From the IMG/VR virus record IMGVR_UViG_3300028920_000034, positions 1-64,000 of that record: a stretch of DNA of 64,000 nt, one strand, 5' to 3'. The notes below the pieces were generated by a model that was not told the DNA's origin, searched no databases, and saw only the letters and a list, made by a program, of their open reading frames with translations. Of the stretch, positions 14,863-23,614 are shown in pieces. The position numbers and the translations under genes were made by a program. Source of the stretch: a virus. Each line of letters opens with the position of its first letter. The first letter of the stretch is position 1.

Positions 14863-15749
14863 TACGGAATCACCAGGAGGCGCTCACCGTGGAGCTTTAC
14901 GATGAGGCGCCGCACCGCGTCCGCCGCCTTCGGGGAGAGCTTGCTCGCCCCCATCTCCTGGGCGAGCTCGGTCTCCATCCGCTGGGTGAGGGCCTCTATA
15001 CGTTCCTCGGTTGTGCCCTCCATGGCCATCCGTCCAGGCATGTCGCCCTTGCGGTCCGCGGCGGCGCGGCGCTCCGGCTTCTTGGCCTGGCGCGTGCTTT
15101 GTCGGACGGCCTTGCGCGTGGCTGCTTTGCGCTTGGACGTGCTCGGCTTGCGCGGGCTCGCGGGCTCGGGCGCGGAAGCATCCGCCTCGAGGGCCTTGCG
15201 GAACGCAGCGAGCTGGGCCTCCTCGCGGGTCCCGTCATCCGCCTTCACGCCGGACAAGTCTCGCAGGTCCGAAAACTGGATCTTGCCGTCGCGGAACGCC
15301 TCCTTGATCTCCTCTGGGAGCCGGTGAATGCTGATCCGCTGGGTGATATAGCTCTGTGAACGGCCGTACAGCTCCGCGAGCTCCTTGGCACCGAGCGTTC
15401 CAGAGTCCCGGATCCCAGCCAGGGCGCCGCACTCGTCCAGGAGGGAAAGCGGCTCACGGTCCACGTTTTCGATGAGCTGCACCACGGGCACCTGGCTCAC
15501 CGGGATGCGCTTCACCACGGCGGGGATCGTCGTGCGACCCAGGAGCTTGTGGGCCGCGTAGCGCCGAAAACCGCACACCAGGTAGTAGCGCCCATCGGAC
15601 GTGTTCCCTCCGCTCACCACGATGGGCTGGAGCTGGGAATGGCTGTCGATAGAAGCCGCCAGCTTGGCGATGCTGCCTGGGTCGAGCTGTCCCCGCGGAT
15701 TCGGGAATCGCTCGGTGTCGATCTTGTTGAGGGGGATGTTTTTGCTCAT
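14862..15749 (-). CDS. ParB-like nuclease-domain protein
   Basis: A 295-residue protein. The first 100 residues match ParB/RepB/Spo0J: an N-terminal LNKI motif, IDSHSQLQPIVV, then YLVCGFRRYAAHKLLG (where ParB has GERRxRA) and VQLIENVDRE. A central helix-turn-helix (GTLGAKELAELYGRSQSYI) follows, then a lysine/arginine-rich linker. This architecture fits a DNA-binding regulator or partition protein; no parA is visible nearby. It is the first gene after the second repeat element, and GGAGG precedes its start. Confidence 0.8.
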   Translation of the reverse strand: MSKNIPLNKIDTERFPNPRGQLDPGSIAKLAASIDSHSQLQPIVVSGGNTSDGRYYLVCGFRRYAAHKLLGRTTIPAVVKRIPVSQVPVVQLIENVDREPLSLLDECGALAGIRDSGTLGAKELAELYGRSQSYITQRISIHRLPEEIKEAFRDGKIQFSDLRDLSGVKADDGTREEAQLAAFRKALEADASAPEPASPRKPSTSKRKAATRKAVRQSTRQAKKPERRAAADRKGDMPGRMAMEGTTEERIEALTQRMETELAQEMGASKLSPKAADAVRRLIVKLHGERLLVIP

Positions 15750-15783
15750 CGGGGCCTCCTTTCCAGAGGTTCAAATCAAAAAC

Positions 15784-15855
15784 TGGCACGGCCGTTGCTT
15801 CTGCTTACTTAACCTTATCTACCCTTACTGGGAAAGAAGAGTCAAGAGGGTGTTC
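15784..15855 (-). promoter_or_regulatory. Bipartite repeat element, copy 2
   Basis: Lies between the stop of the gene at 15857 and the ParB-like gene. It has the TTG variant of the first block, a 15-base spacer, and TAGATAAGGTTAAGTAAGC in place of the majority second block. Candidate promoter for the operon that begins with the ParB-like gene. Confidence 0.65.
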
Positions 15856-15856
15856 G

Positions 15857-16627
15857 CTAGGCGTCCGGCTCATCCGCCAACCGCTCGAGCACATCCAGGC
15901 CGTACTGGACCTTGCGGGATGCCTCGTCCACCACCACCAGGCGCACACCCATGATCTTCTCGATCTTGGCGATGTAGAGCTCGCTCATCTTCGTGCCCGG
16001 GCTCGAGGAGAACACGTGGTCCGCCTTGAACGTCGTGCAGATCAGATCGATCAGGTGGCCGCGCTTGTCGCTCTCCGCGATCTCCTTGGCGAGCTCCAAG
16101 GCGTCCTCCACGTTGGCCACCTGCTCGGGGTAGAGCTTGATCGAAAGCGTGGTGAGCTTCTCCGTCTCCTCGCCCGGCGTCTTGCCAGCCTTGAGCTCCT
16201 TGATAAACTCCTGGAGCGCCGCCAGGGTCATCTTCTCCGCCCTGGCCACCCACTCGTCCACGTTTGTCTCGTCCACCACGCCCACCAGGAGGCGCACCTT
16301 GGACCAGCCCAGGTGTTCCACGCGCTGGCGCACGTGCGGGTGATCCTTGAGCACCTTGTTGAACCACTTGTGAATAGACAGGAGGTACTGACAGCGGCGT
16401 TCGGACATGCCGAGCTCGCTCTCCACAAACTCCTTCCAGGTGGGGAACCCCCACGTCGTGTGGGCCCCGAGCTCATAGGCTCTCTGGAGCACCTCCCCGA
16501 ACTCGAAATAGGTCCGGGTGAAGCGCCCCTTGAGCTCCTGAAGGTGCTCACGGATCGCGTTGGTGTCGTCCTGGACAGGCGCTTGCCCGTCCACCACTTG
16601 CAGGTCATTCTCGGTTGCGGCTACCAT
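15857..16627 (-). CDS. Phage protein with helical DNA-binding-like core
   Basis: A 256-residue protein. Residues 25-90 contain a pattern common in phage proteins: RTYFEFGEVLQRAYELG, WGFPTWKEFVESELGMS, ERRCQYLLSIHKWF and GWSKVRLL. I associate this with ParB-like or DUF3102-like DNA-binding proteins, but cannot assign it firmly. The C-terminal half is an alpha/beta region of unknown fold. The start was set at an ATG with GAGGGAG upstream. It overlaps the SSB gene by 23 bases. Confidence 0.55.
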   Translation of the reverse strand: MVAATENDLQVVDGQAPVQDDTNAIREHLQELKGRFTRTYFEFGEVLQRAYELGAHTTWGFPTWKEFVESELGMSERRCQYLLSIHKWFNKVLKDHPHVRQRVEHLGWSKVRLLVGVVDETNVDEWVARAEKMTLAALQEFIKELKAGKTPGEETEKLTTLSIKLYPEQVANVEDALELAKEIAESDKRGHLIDLICTTFKADHVFSSSPGTKMSELYIAKIEKIMGVRLVVVDEASRKVQYGLDVLERLADEPDA

Positions 16628-16943
16628 CGGCTCCCTCATCGTCTATCGGTTCGATTGAAAAGGCCCTCACCTCGGTGAGCTGGGGACCATTGCGTCCGCC
16701 CTTGTTCCTGTTCATGAGCTCGCCCTCCACCTGAACCATCGTCCCCTTCACGATCTGGCGCTTGACGTACTTCACCAGCTCCTGATCGTAGACGTTGATC
16801 CGCACCCAGGTGAGCCGGTCTCCCCGGCTGGTGGTGGTCACCTGAAACGAGCACACACGCTGCCCCTCTCCGGTCCGGCCGTAGCGAATGTCCTGGGCCA
16901 CACGGCCGATACCGCTCCAGGTGTTGGCAGGGTTGGGCATCAT
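16605..16943 (-). CDS. ssb: Single-stranded DNA-binding protein (SSB, OB fold)
   Basis: A 112-residue protein with the SSB core: N-terminal NTWSGIGRVAQDIRYGRTGEG, QRVCSFQVTTTSRG, TWVRINVYDQELVKYVKRQI and VKGTMVQVEGELMNR. It is short and lacks the acidic IPF-type tail of bacterial SSB, ending GADGSRNRE. It may cover single strands during replication or recombination. A second ssDNA-binding-like protein at 27708-28532 does have the acidic tail. Confidence 0.75.
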   Translation of the reverse strand: MMPNPANTWSGIGRVAQDIRYGRTGEGQRVCSFQVTTTSRGDRLTWVRINVYDQELVKYVKRQIVKGTMVQVEGELMNRNKGGRNGPQLTEVRAFSIEPIDDEGADGSRNRE

Positions 16944-16946
16944 GGT

Positions 16947-17531
16947 TCACAGCTTCACTACTTGCTCGCTCTCCAGAATCGGATCGAACATGCAATCCAG
17001 GCCATTCCGCTGGCAGTAGTGATAGTACCCCACCACGAAGGCATCGGACACGTCATCCGTGGGGAATGCGAATCCACGATTGGCCAGGAATGCGAGAATC
17101 TGGTCTTTCTTCTCGAGGGGCTTCACGCCGTTCTTCTTGTCCGCCTTGCGCTTGCCGCGGAGGGAGCCGCCAATCAGGAAGGATCTAGCCGTGCCCATCG
17201 GAACAAGGCCGGCCGCAATGCCGACAGCCAGGCGGAGCTGGGAACGGACTACTCCACCGATCTCCGCCTGGCGATGTACGGCGTTACCCTTGGCGCGGTA
17301 GGCGTACTCCTCCACCACAATCTCGTCTGGCTTCGTGCGCCTGGCGAGGTTCACGGCCGTCCTGGCCGCAGTGAGCATGATTTCGATGGCCGTGGAGTCT
17401 TCGATGCGCCCCTTGGCGCCGTACTCACAGAAGTCCGTCACCAGGGACTCGAAACGACCGTCCCACCCACCAGGGATGAAACAGAAGCCGCTGTGGCGTT
17501 GAGCCAGGTCTGCACCGAGTACCGAGATCAT
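16947..17531 (-). CDS. RuvC-like Holliday-junction resolvase
   Basis: A 194-residue protein with the RNase H-fold acidic residues of RuvC: Asp8 in VLGADLAQ, Glu74/Glu75 in IVVEEYAY, and Asp160/Asp163 in DDVSDAFVVGYY. It is slightly longer than bacterial RuvC and likely resolves branched DNA before packaging. It lies three bases from ssb and overlaps the GroES-like gene by four. Confidence 0.75.
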   Translation of the reverse strand: MISVLGADLAQRHSGFCFIPGGWDGRFESLVTDFCEYGAKGRIEDSTAIEIMLTAARTAVNLARRTKPDEIVVEEYAYRAKGNAVHRQAEIGGVVRSQLRLAVGIAAGLVPMGTARSFLIGGSLRGKRKADKKNGVKPLEKKDQILAFLANRGFAFPTDDVSDAFVVGYYHYCQRNGLDCMFDPILESEQVVKL

Positions 17532-17893
17532 CCTATGTCCAGCACCTTTGCCGCCTCCTCGGTGACGCCCTCCAGGACGCCTTCAATCTGATCCACGGAC
17601 AGCACGCGAATCTCCAGGTGCTCCACGTTCTTCCCATCGTACACCACCGCCCCGAAGATGTGGTCTGTAACCACAAAGTCCCCCACCTTGAGCTCATGTG
17701 GCGTCACCTTGTCGCCTTTCTTGGCCGGAATGCCATCGCCAATGGCGATCACCTTCCCGATGCGCCAGACGGCTTTCTGGTGCGGAGCTCTGGCCAGGTA
17801 CAGCCCGGAGCTTGGATCCAATGGGAACTCCTGATCCGGGTAGAACTTGAGCATCACGTAGCCGTGCAGCGGTTTCACGTTCGGGATGTTCAT
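17528..17893 (-). CDS. GroES-like co-chaperonin
   Basis: A 121-residue protein with the layout of GroES: VKPLHGYVMLKF at the start, a mobile-loop region with GLYLARAPHQKA, then GKVIAIGDG, KVGDFVVTD, FGAVVYDGK and ISVDQIEG-like C-terminus. Phage T4 gp31 is a known phage co-chaperonin that redirects host GroEL to fold the capsid protein. No GroEL gene is visible here. The ATG overlaps the stop of the upstream gene as ATGA. Confidence 0.65.
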   Translation of the reverse strand: MNIPNVKPLHGYVMLKFYPDQEFPLDPSSGLYLARAPHQKAVWRIGKVIAIGDGIPAKKGDKVTPHELKVGDFVVTDHIFGAVVYDGKNVEHLEIRVLSVDQIEGVLEGVTEEAAKVLDIG

Positions 17894-18936
17894 CCGTTCG
17901 GCTCCTTGAAGCAAAGCTGGCACAGGTCGCAGTCCTTGGCCCGGGGCACTTCCGCGTTGACGCAGATCCGCTTCGTGACCGTGCCGACCTTGAGGGCTTC
18001 GCGCATCTCGGTGACCGGACCCCAGACCGTAGCCTCGAGGGTGCCCTCATCGTAACGCACCACCACCTGGTGAAAGAAGTCCTCCGGCTTCCAGCCGTCA
18101 GGGAACCGCCAGATCGGCGCCTTGCAGAAGTAGACGATCTCGCCCACGTCCCACCCGGAGAGCCAGAGGCCCGCCTGGGTCTGGACCACGTGCTCAGGCT
18201 TGGCCGCGCCACTGGACTTGATCTTCTTGTAGCCGTTCGGGGAGATACTTTTGAGCTCCTGGAATAGAATCTTCTCAGTGCTCAGGGACTGGCGCCACCC
18301 GTCAGGCATCACCCGTACCCGGTACTCCTCATTCGTGAGGAGCCACTCCTGGTACACAATGGCCCGCTGGTGGCCGTCCACCTCGCGCCCGCTGGCCGTC
18401 CAATCAGGAAATGCGCGCTTGCCGCCGCAGCTCGGGCACCGCTCTGGCATCTTCGCCAGGAGGATGTGCTCCTTGCTCGGGAAGTCGCCCTCCGGCATGT
18501 AGCTGGTGGGCTTGAGGGGCGCCTTGGCCGGCTGTGGGGTCCCGTGCTCGCCCCAGTCGAGCGGTTTCTCCACTCCCTGGTCAGTGTTCCAGCCGCACCG
18601 CAGACACCGCCAGCGCCCCAGGTAGGCGCCACGCGGGCCCATGTAGTGCTCCCGGTACATATCGTGGTAGGCGTTGCCCACGTCAAAGGTCCACTGCATC
18701 ACGCCGGTGGTGGTGTCCTGGATCGTGATCTCGTGAGCTGCCCGAAGAGTCTCGTACCGGGGGCACAGGCGCCCCAGCCCCGAAGCTGTCACCCAGGAGT
18801 CCGGCTCGAGGGGTGGCTTCTCCCGCACCGAGGTGAGCTCGCCCATGAGCCACTCTGGCACCCCTTGGTTCTTGTAAGCTGACCGGGCTTGCTCGAGCTC
18901 CGGTTTTTTCTTGGCGAATACCGCTGCTACCGACAT
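17890..18936 (-). CDS. Cas4/RecB-like nuclease with Fe-S cysteines
   Basis: A 348-residue protein with a PD-(D/E)XK core: His91 after a helix, Asp188 in GREVDGHQ, and Glu227-Leu-Lys229 in FQELKS. Cys58 in RLCPRY and the C-terminal CxxCxxC (336, 339, 342) are placed as in the 4Fe-4S cluster of Cas4 and AddB. CLRC (111-114) and CPSC (167-170) add a probable zinc ribbon before the core. Cas4-like enzymes are single-strand exonucleases found in many phages. The start has GGAGG upstream. Confidence 0.75.
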   Translation of the reverse strand: MSVAAVFAKKKPELEQARSAYKNQGVPEWLMGELTSVREKPPLEPDSWVTASGLGRLCPRYETLRAAHEITIQDTTTGVMQWTFDVGNAYHDMYREHYMGPRGAYLGRWRCLRCGWNTDQGVEKPLDWGEHGTPQPAKAPLKPTSYMPEGDFPSKEHILLAKMPERCPSCGGKRAFPDWTASGREVDGHQRAIVYQEWLLTNEEYRVRVMPDGWRQSLSTEKILFQELKSISPNGYKKIKSSGAAKPEHVVQTQAGLWLSGWDVGEIVYFCKAPIWRFPDGWKPEDFFHQVVVRYDEGTLEATVWGPVTEMREALKVGTVTKRICVNAEVPRAKDCDLCQLCFKEPNG

Positions 18937-18986
18937 TCCAATCCTCCAATCATTGCCGGTGGGCCACCTGGTGACCCGTGTTCCGT

Positions 18987-19457
18987 CTACTCCCCGGCCG
19001 CCGCGTCCCGCCCCCGGTCCGCGATAGCCTTCAGTCTCTCCTTGCGCTCCGCCTCTGCCGCTGCCAGCGCCTCGCGCTTCCACAGCTCCGCTGCGCTCAC
19101 CTGGGCGTCAAGCTCCCCCTCGAGGGGGGACAGCTTGGCCGTCTTGTCCAGGCGGAGCTCCGCGAGCTTGTTCTGGTGGTGAGCACCGAGGCTCTCGAGG
19201 GTGGCCTTGTGGTTCCGGTCGAGCTCTGCGCGGCGAGCTCCATGCTCCCGCTTGGCGTCCCCGATGCTCTCCCGGTGGACACGCTCGAGGAGCTTGCGTT
19301 GCTCCTGATACCACCCCTCCACCCGCTTCGCCTCCCCGGCCAGGACGGCTCGCGCCTCCCCGGCAAGTCGCTCCACCTCACGGTCGATTTCCTCGAGCCG
19401 CTTGGTGAACCACCCTTCGGTCTCTGCCACCTGGGCCTGTTGCCCGTCGTCGCTCAT
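18987..19457 (-). CDS. Coiled-coil protein
   Basis: A 156-residue, almost entirely helical protein rich in Glu, Ala, Arg and Leu (KRLEEIDREVERLAGEA; RLDKTAKLSPLEGELDAQVSAAELWKREALAAAEAERKER). No signal or membrane segment is present. It may be a scaffold or structural helper; function unknown. Its start overlaps the transglycosylase gene by four bases. Confidence 0.55.
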   Translation of the reverse strand: MSDDGQQAQVAETEGWFTKRLEEIDREVERLAGEARAVLAGEAKRVEGWYQEQRKLLERVHRESIGDAKREHGARRAELDRNHKATLESLGAHHQNKLAELRLDKTAKLSPLEGELDAQVSAAELWKREALAAAEAERKERLKAIADRGRDAAAGE

Positions 19458-20392
19458 CGGCTACCTCCAATCTGTGACACCCGAACGGGTTTGTTTGTCG
19501 GGCGCGGGCGAGGGGGCTCGGGAAGGGGCTTCCAGGAGTACAGCTTCTGCATCCCCTTCCAGGTCCACACGCGCCTGCATGACGCACGGTGAAGGGACTT
19601 AACCTTCCAGCCGCTTCGCGTCCACCGGCGCCGCGCGTACTTCGGTGTCTTGTTCAGGCGGATCCCAGTCGCAAAGCACATGGTCCGGAGCCAGTACCGG
19701 TTCCGGCTCCTGCACTTCTTGGCGCGCTTGTCGAGCACCGCTTGAGACGGGTCCTCCCGGAACCGATGCTTCCACTTGCATGTGTTCCACCTATACGTGA
19801 CGAACCTGGGCCCTTGATTGTAGACGTTCAGGACACACATCCAGAATCGCTGGTCATCGTTGAGCCCGCGCCATTCCCCGGTCCCGCGCTGGTATCGCTT
19901 GATCCGTTTGAGCCACTTCGGTGTGCAGTAGCGCGCCTTCACCGTGTTGAGCTCCTTCATCGTCCACACCATGGACAGCTTGGTGTTCTTCCGCATGGAT
20001 CGGCAGAGCTTCCGCTTCTTGTAGATGGTCATGCGGAGGCGAGTGAGGTTCACCTGGGTGAGCCCGCAGTCTGCCACGGTGCCGTAGCCGCGCTTGAGCC
20101 AGCCGCGAAGATCGCTCTCGGTGACAGCAAGCCCGAGTAGGATGTGAGGCTTCATCCATCCGTTGCCGGGCATGGCGATCACCTCCTTGGCCTCACGCTC
20201 GAGGCGCCTCACCAGGGCCGGCTTCACGTGACGCTGGTGACCACGGACAGCCAGGAGCCCCTGGGCAAGAGGGGCCAGGGTAGGGATGGCCGCCTTCGTG
20301 GCGCTCGCCACCTTGCTGGCCTGAGCCGGCTCTCGGGCGCCAGCTTCGGGCATGATGGCGAACAGGGCAATGATGAAAACTAGGAAACGCAT
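19454..20392 (-). CDS. Secreted lytic transglycosylase-like protein
   Basis: A 312-residue protein with a signal peptide (MRFLVFIIALFAIMPEAGA, cleavage near residue 19). LAVTESDLRG (88-97, Glu92), DCGLTQVN (108-115) and LNVYNQGP (188-195) correspond in order to the catalytic Glu, GLMQ and AYNxG motifs of soluble lytic transglycosylases (SLT fold). The remainder is strongly basic. It probably cleaves peptidoglycan during lysis or host entry. Confidence 0.65.
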   Translation of the reverse strand: MRFLVFIIALFAIMPEAGAREPAQASKVASATKAAIPTLAPLAQGLLAVRGHQRHVKPALVRRLEREAKEVIAMPGNGWMKPHILLGLAVTESDLRGWLKRGYGTVADCGLTQVNLTRLRMTIYKKRKLCRSMRKNTKLSMVWTMKELNTVKARYCTPKWLKRIKRYQRGTGEWRGLNDDQRFWMCVLNVYNQGPRFVTYRWNTCKWKHRFREDPSQAVLDKRAKKCRSRNRYWLRTMCFATGIRLNKTPKYARRRWTRSGWKVKSLHRASCRRVWTWKGMQKLYSWKPLPEPPRPRPTNKPVRVSQIGGSR

Positions 20393-20415
20393 ACCGATCC
20401 TCCTTGCGTAACCCG

Positions 20416-21852
20416 TCAGCCGATCCCGAGCTTCTCCAGAATGTCCGCGTGGTGGTCCTTGAGATAGGTCTCCCGGATTGTTCTTCCCGGGCTTTTTTCA
20501 TCTGGGTCACGCTGGACACCAAGGCGATAGTCCGCCACCAGGTCGATGGTCGCACCGTTCACGACGCCATGGCCGGTTGCGTCCAGCATCCGGCGACACG
20601 CCACGGCGATGTACCACCACTTCGGTGAACTGGTACGCGCCCGCCACTGGGCAAGAAGCACCAGCTTGGACACGGGATCGTCTTCGGGGATGTTCTCCTC
20701 CATGATGCGCCGGCAAAGCTCTCGGTTCGCCGCGCGCTTGGCCGTTCGGGGCTTGCCCTCGCGGGCCGCCTCCTGGCGCTCGAGCTCCGCCCACCAGAGC
20801 TCCTTCAGGTCCTTGTAGGGGATGTACTTCCCCAGGAGCTCGTCCCAACAGGTGCCGGTGTAGAGCTCCATCAGCTTGTGCCTGGGCGGATAGGAGTCCA
20901 CGCCCACGGTGTCCTTCCAGAACGGTCTGGCGTAGGAGCTCCACATCCCGCCGTTCTGAATCACGGTGTCGCAGAACAGTAGCAGCGCCCGCTCCCAGTA
21001 CCGGTGCAGCTTCGGGTGACCTTCCCAGTCGCAGATCTCCGGTAGATCCTTCATCTGGCGCTTGGCCACCCTGAGCACCACCTCATCGAAGTACACGTCC
21101 TGGGCTTCGATCCCCTTCACCGAGCCGAACCAGCTCTGGATCGTTGGATTCGGAATATCCAGGTAGGCCCTGGGGAAGTCGCTGATGGCGTCCTTCCAAT
21201 ACTTCGCCAGGTCCGGACGTGCAGCCCACTCCTGAATGGGGGGCATATCGTCCTCTTCGATCTTGAGCTCCTCGCGCGCCCGGTTGGCGATCTTCCGGAT
21301 CGTCGGGCTGCGCTGGGCCACACCTGGCTGCACCAGCCACTCCTTGATCCAGGACGTGCGTTTTCCCTTGCCGAGATACACGTCTACCAGGTGCTCCGCG
21401 CCGGCCAGCTTGAGCACATGCTCCACGCTGCCCAAGCTGTTGCACTGCATGAACCCGTAGTTGGCCCCGGCACCGTCGCCAATGTCCGATTCGGACATGC
21501 CGTAGGCGTCCATGGTGGTGCTCGTCTCGAAGTAGGTGATCACGGATTGGATCTGAAGCCGTAGCCCCGGCTTCCACCCGGCCGCCTCCGCCTGGCGCAG
21601 TAGCAGCGTCTGGGTGATCTTCCCGGCCACGCCGTCCTGGTCCAGCCCGTGGTCTGCCTGGAACTTCACCAGTCCGTCCATGGCCTCCCCATCGGCGCCC
21701 TGGCGCCCCTGGGTGACCCGCCCGAACCAGTTGTCGATGGCGCCCTTGTAGTAGCCCAAGTGGGCCATGGCGCTCTGTAGGAGCCCAACCTCGGGGCGCT
21801 TGCACCCCTTTCGGAGCTGCACCAGACTCAATCGCTGGTAATCATGCTTCAT
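20416..21852 (-). CDS. Endolysin with peptidoglycan-binding domain
   Basis: A 478-residue protein. Residues 20-85 form a peptidoglycan-binding domain (EVGLLQSAMAHLGYYKGAID ... LVKFQADHGLDQDGVAGKIT). The next region has ITYFETSTTMDAYG (105-118, Glu109) and DIGDGAGANYGFMQ (123-136), loosely like a chitosanase (GH46) or lysozyme-superfamily core. The C-terminal 230 residues are unassigned. The start was taken at the ATG after the stop of the previous gene. It is likely the main cell-wall hydrolase. Confidence 0.6.
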   Translation of the reverse strand: MKHDYQRLSLVQLRKGCKRPEVGLLQSAMAHLGYYKGAIDNWFGRVTQGRQGADGEAMDGLVKFQADHGLDQDGVAGKITQTLLLRQAEAAGWKPGLRLQIQSVITYFETSTTMDAYGMSESDIGDGAGANYGFMQCNSLGSVEHVLKLAGAEHLVDVYLGKGKRTSWIKEWLVQPGVAQRSPTIRKIANRAREELKIEEDDMPPIQEWAARPDLAKYWKDAISDFPRAYLDIPNPTIQSWFGSVKGIEAQDVYFDEVVLRVAKRQMKDLPEICDWEGHPKLHRYWERALLLFCDTVIQNGGMWSSYARPFWKDTVGVDSYPPRHKLMELYTGTCWDELLGKYIPYKDLKELWWAELERQEAAREGKPRTAKRAANRELCRRIMEENIPEDDPVSKLVLLAQWRARTSSPKWWYIAVACRRMLDATGHGVVNGATIDLVADYRLGVQRDPDEKSPGRTIRETYLKDHHADILEKLGIG

Positions 21853-22078
21853 CATCATCTCCGCCGAGCCGCTCGGCCAGCCCATCGGCACGGCTCCGCA
21901 GCTTCGATTTGGCTCCTGCACGGATCCTTGAACCCGAAATCAGAACAGAAACCAGGCTGATAGTCAATCCGCCCACCTCCTGGACCAGCTCGAGGAGCTG
22001 GACGATGGCCTTGTCCACCCGCTTCATGCCGGTCTCGAGCTTGGCGATCCGGCTCTCCAGGTCACCGGTCCCTGCCAT
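21842..22078 (-). CDS. Small protein with amphipathic or membrane helix
   Basis: A 78-residue protein: a coiled-coil N-terminus (DLESRIAKLETGMKRVDKAIVQLLELVQEV), a hydrophobic stretch (GGLTISLVSVLISGS), then a basic and acidic tail. It precedes the endolysin and could be a holin or antiholin-like protein, but the single weak hydrophobic stretch leaves this open. The ATG overlaps the upstream stop as TGATG. Confidence 0.5.
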   Translation of the reverse strand: MAGTGDLESRIAKLETGMKRVDKAIVQLLELVQEVGGLTISLVSVLISGSRIRAGAKSKLRSRADGLAERLGGDDDEA

Positions 22079-22797
22079 CAGCTCCCCCCCTCCCGGGACG
22101 CCAGCGCCACCGCCTCGGAGTCGGACAGCTTCTGGATCCGGTGAACCTGGGCGTAGATCGGCCCCCACTTCAGTATGTCACCGTTGTGAATGGCCTTTTC
22201 GGATGCGGAGAGGCGCCTGGTCATGGCCTTTTTGAAGGGCCACATGAAATAGTAGGCAGGCCCGGTGAACCGCTCCGCCATCCAGGTCTTCGTGTCCGCC
22301 GGGATGCTCCCGTCCCGCCAAGCGTACATGGCCATGCTCATGCTGTAGCCGCGGAGCTCCCACCACATCCGCCAGTAGGCAGGCAATGGCAGTAGAAACA
22401 CCAGGGCCACCAGGAACATCAGGAACCAGTTGCTCGCCCAGATGGCCGCCAGGGCCCCGAGCGCCAGCGGGGCCAGCACCGCCGGCAACAGGTAGGAGAA
22501 CGCAAACCAGCCACGGCGCCGGTGATCGTCCATGAGGTGGACAGCTTCGTGCGCCAGCGTCTTGAATGCCCCACGCGGATCGTCCCTGTAGTCCGCCTCG
22601 GTGGGCCAGTACACCCGAGGGTAGAACGTGCTGATGTAGCGGGTCATGTACTCCCGGTTGAATAACCAGATCAGCTTGGCGATCAGCTTCTGGCCGCCGG
22701 ACCCGGGCCCCTTGTCCTTGAAGCGCACCTCGAAGGATGGGATCTGCTTCCGGATCACATCCTCGAGGAGCTTCAGTCTCGCCTCATCTGGGGTCAT
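22078..22797 (-). CDS. Membrane-anchored HExxH metalloprotease-like protein
   Basis: A 239-residue protein. LAHEAVHLMDD (81-91) is an HExxH zinc site. Two strongly hydrophobic segments follow at about 98-119 and 123-142. A tail of 100 mixed residues includes WELRGYSMSMAMYAW, where a third zinc ligand (Glu) could lie. The pattern resembles small gluzincins. Its role is unknown; its position beside the endolysin suggests envelope activity. Confidence 0.6.
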   Translation of the reverse strand: MTPDEARLKLLEDVIRKQIPSFEVRFKDKGPGSGGQKLIAKLIWLFNREYMTRYISTFYPRVYWPTEADYRDDPRGAFKTLAHEAVHLMDDHRRRGWFAFSYLLPAVLAPLALGALAAIWASNWFLMFLVALVFLLPLPAYWRMWWELRGYSMSMAMYAWRDGSIPADTKTWMAERFTGPAYYFMWPFKKAMTRRLSASEKAIHNGDILKWGPIYAQVHRIQKLSDSEAVALASREGGS

Positions 22798-23165
22798 TTC
22801 GGCACCTCGGGGCGCGTCGGGGGCTTCGGTGCCCCCATCCTGGTCCGGCCCTTCGTGCCGTTGCCGCCCTCTGGCTCCTCGGTGGTCTCGGCACCGCCGC
22901 TCTCGGCACCGCTGTCCACCTCGGTTTCGTTGTTGTGGCTGCGCTTGATCGGCCCGGCGTCCTTGAAGATCCGCGTGAGGGTCTTCTCGCACTTGGGGCA
23001 CAGATCTGCGTAGGCGTGCCCTTGGCCACCCAGGAAGATCTTGAACACCTCGAGCTCCACCTCGTCCTCCTGGGGCTCGGGCACCTGGCCGATCTCGAGC
23101 TGCACGGATTTCATGGTGCCGCCGCAACGGTCGCACGTCCGGTTCACGCTGTAGGTTCTCGCCAT
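22794..23165 (-). CDS. Zinc-ribbon protein
   Basis: A 123-residue protein with CDRCGGTMKSV (11-21) and LCPKCEKTLTRIF (55-67), a Cys4 zinc ribbon, followed by an acidic disordered tail (Glu, Gly, Thr rich). It overlaps the protease gene by four bases. Nucleic-acid or protein binding is likely; function unknown. Confidence 0.6.
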   Translation of the reverse strand: MARTYSVNRTCDRCGGTMKSVQLEIGQVPEPQEDEVELEVFKIFLGGQGHAYADLCPKCEKTLTRIFKDAGPIKRSHNNETEVDSGAESGGAETTEEPEGGNGTKGRTRMGAPKPPTRPEVPK

Positions 23166-23170
23166 CGCTG

Positions 23171-23614
23171 CTACCTCCGAATCAGGCCCCGCCGCTTCAT
23201 CTCCGCGGCGAGGGTCTTATCTCCGGGTGACTTGTTGTAAAGATGGACGAATCGCGCCGTGCTCTGCACCCGAACCATCGCCAGCACGATGGCGAGCTCC
23301 ACCTGGGGCGGAATCTCGCCAGCTTCAATCTCCATGGCCGCCGTCCACACGGCCACGTACAAGGGAACCAGTGGGCGCGCAATGTCCTTTTTCAGTCCGG
23401 ACAGCACCCGCACCACGGTCGCGTCCAGCCGGTCCGTGAGGTGACGGTTCTCCTCCTCTACCAGCCCGCGCACGCATTGGCCCTCCACCACGTGGCCCCA
23501 CGGTCGCACCTGATCTGCCCAGCTCGCGCACCACCGAAGGAGCTTCTGGGCCTCCTCGGTGGCGCGCTGGCGCTGGTGGTCATTCAGAGCCTTCCACGTC
23601 ACCATCTCCCGCAT
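23171..23614 (-). CDS. Hypothetical 147-aa helical protein
   Basis: A soluble, mainly helical protein (WKALNDHQRQRATEEAQKLLRW ... IPPQVELAIVLAMVRVQSTARF). It ends in a basic stretch (LAAEMKRRGLIRR). No family is recognised. The start has GGAGG upstream and overlaps the ExK nuclease gene by 35 bases. Confidence 0.5.
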   Translation of the reverse strand: MREMVTWKALNDHQRQRATEEAQKLLRWCASWADQVRPWGHVVEGQCVRGLVEEENRHLTDRLDATVVRVLSGLKKDIARPLVPLYVAVWTAAMEIEAGEIPPQVELAIVLAMVRVQSTARFVHLYNKSPGDKTLAAEMKRRGLIRR

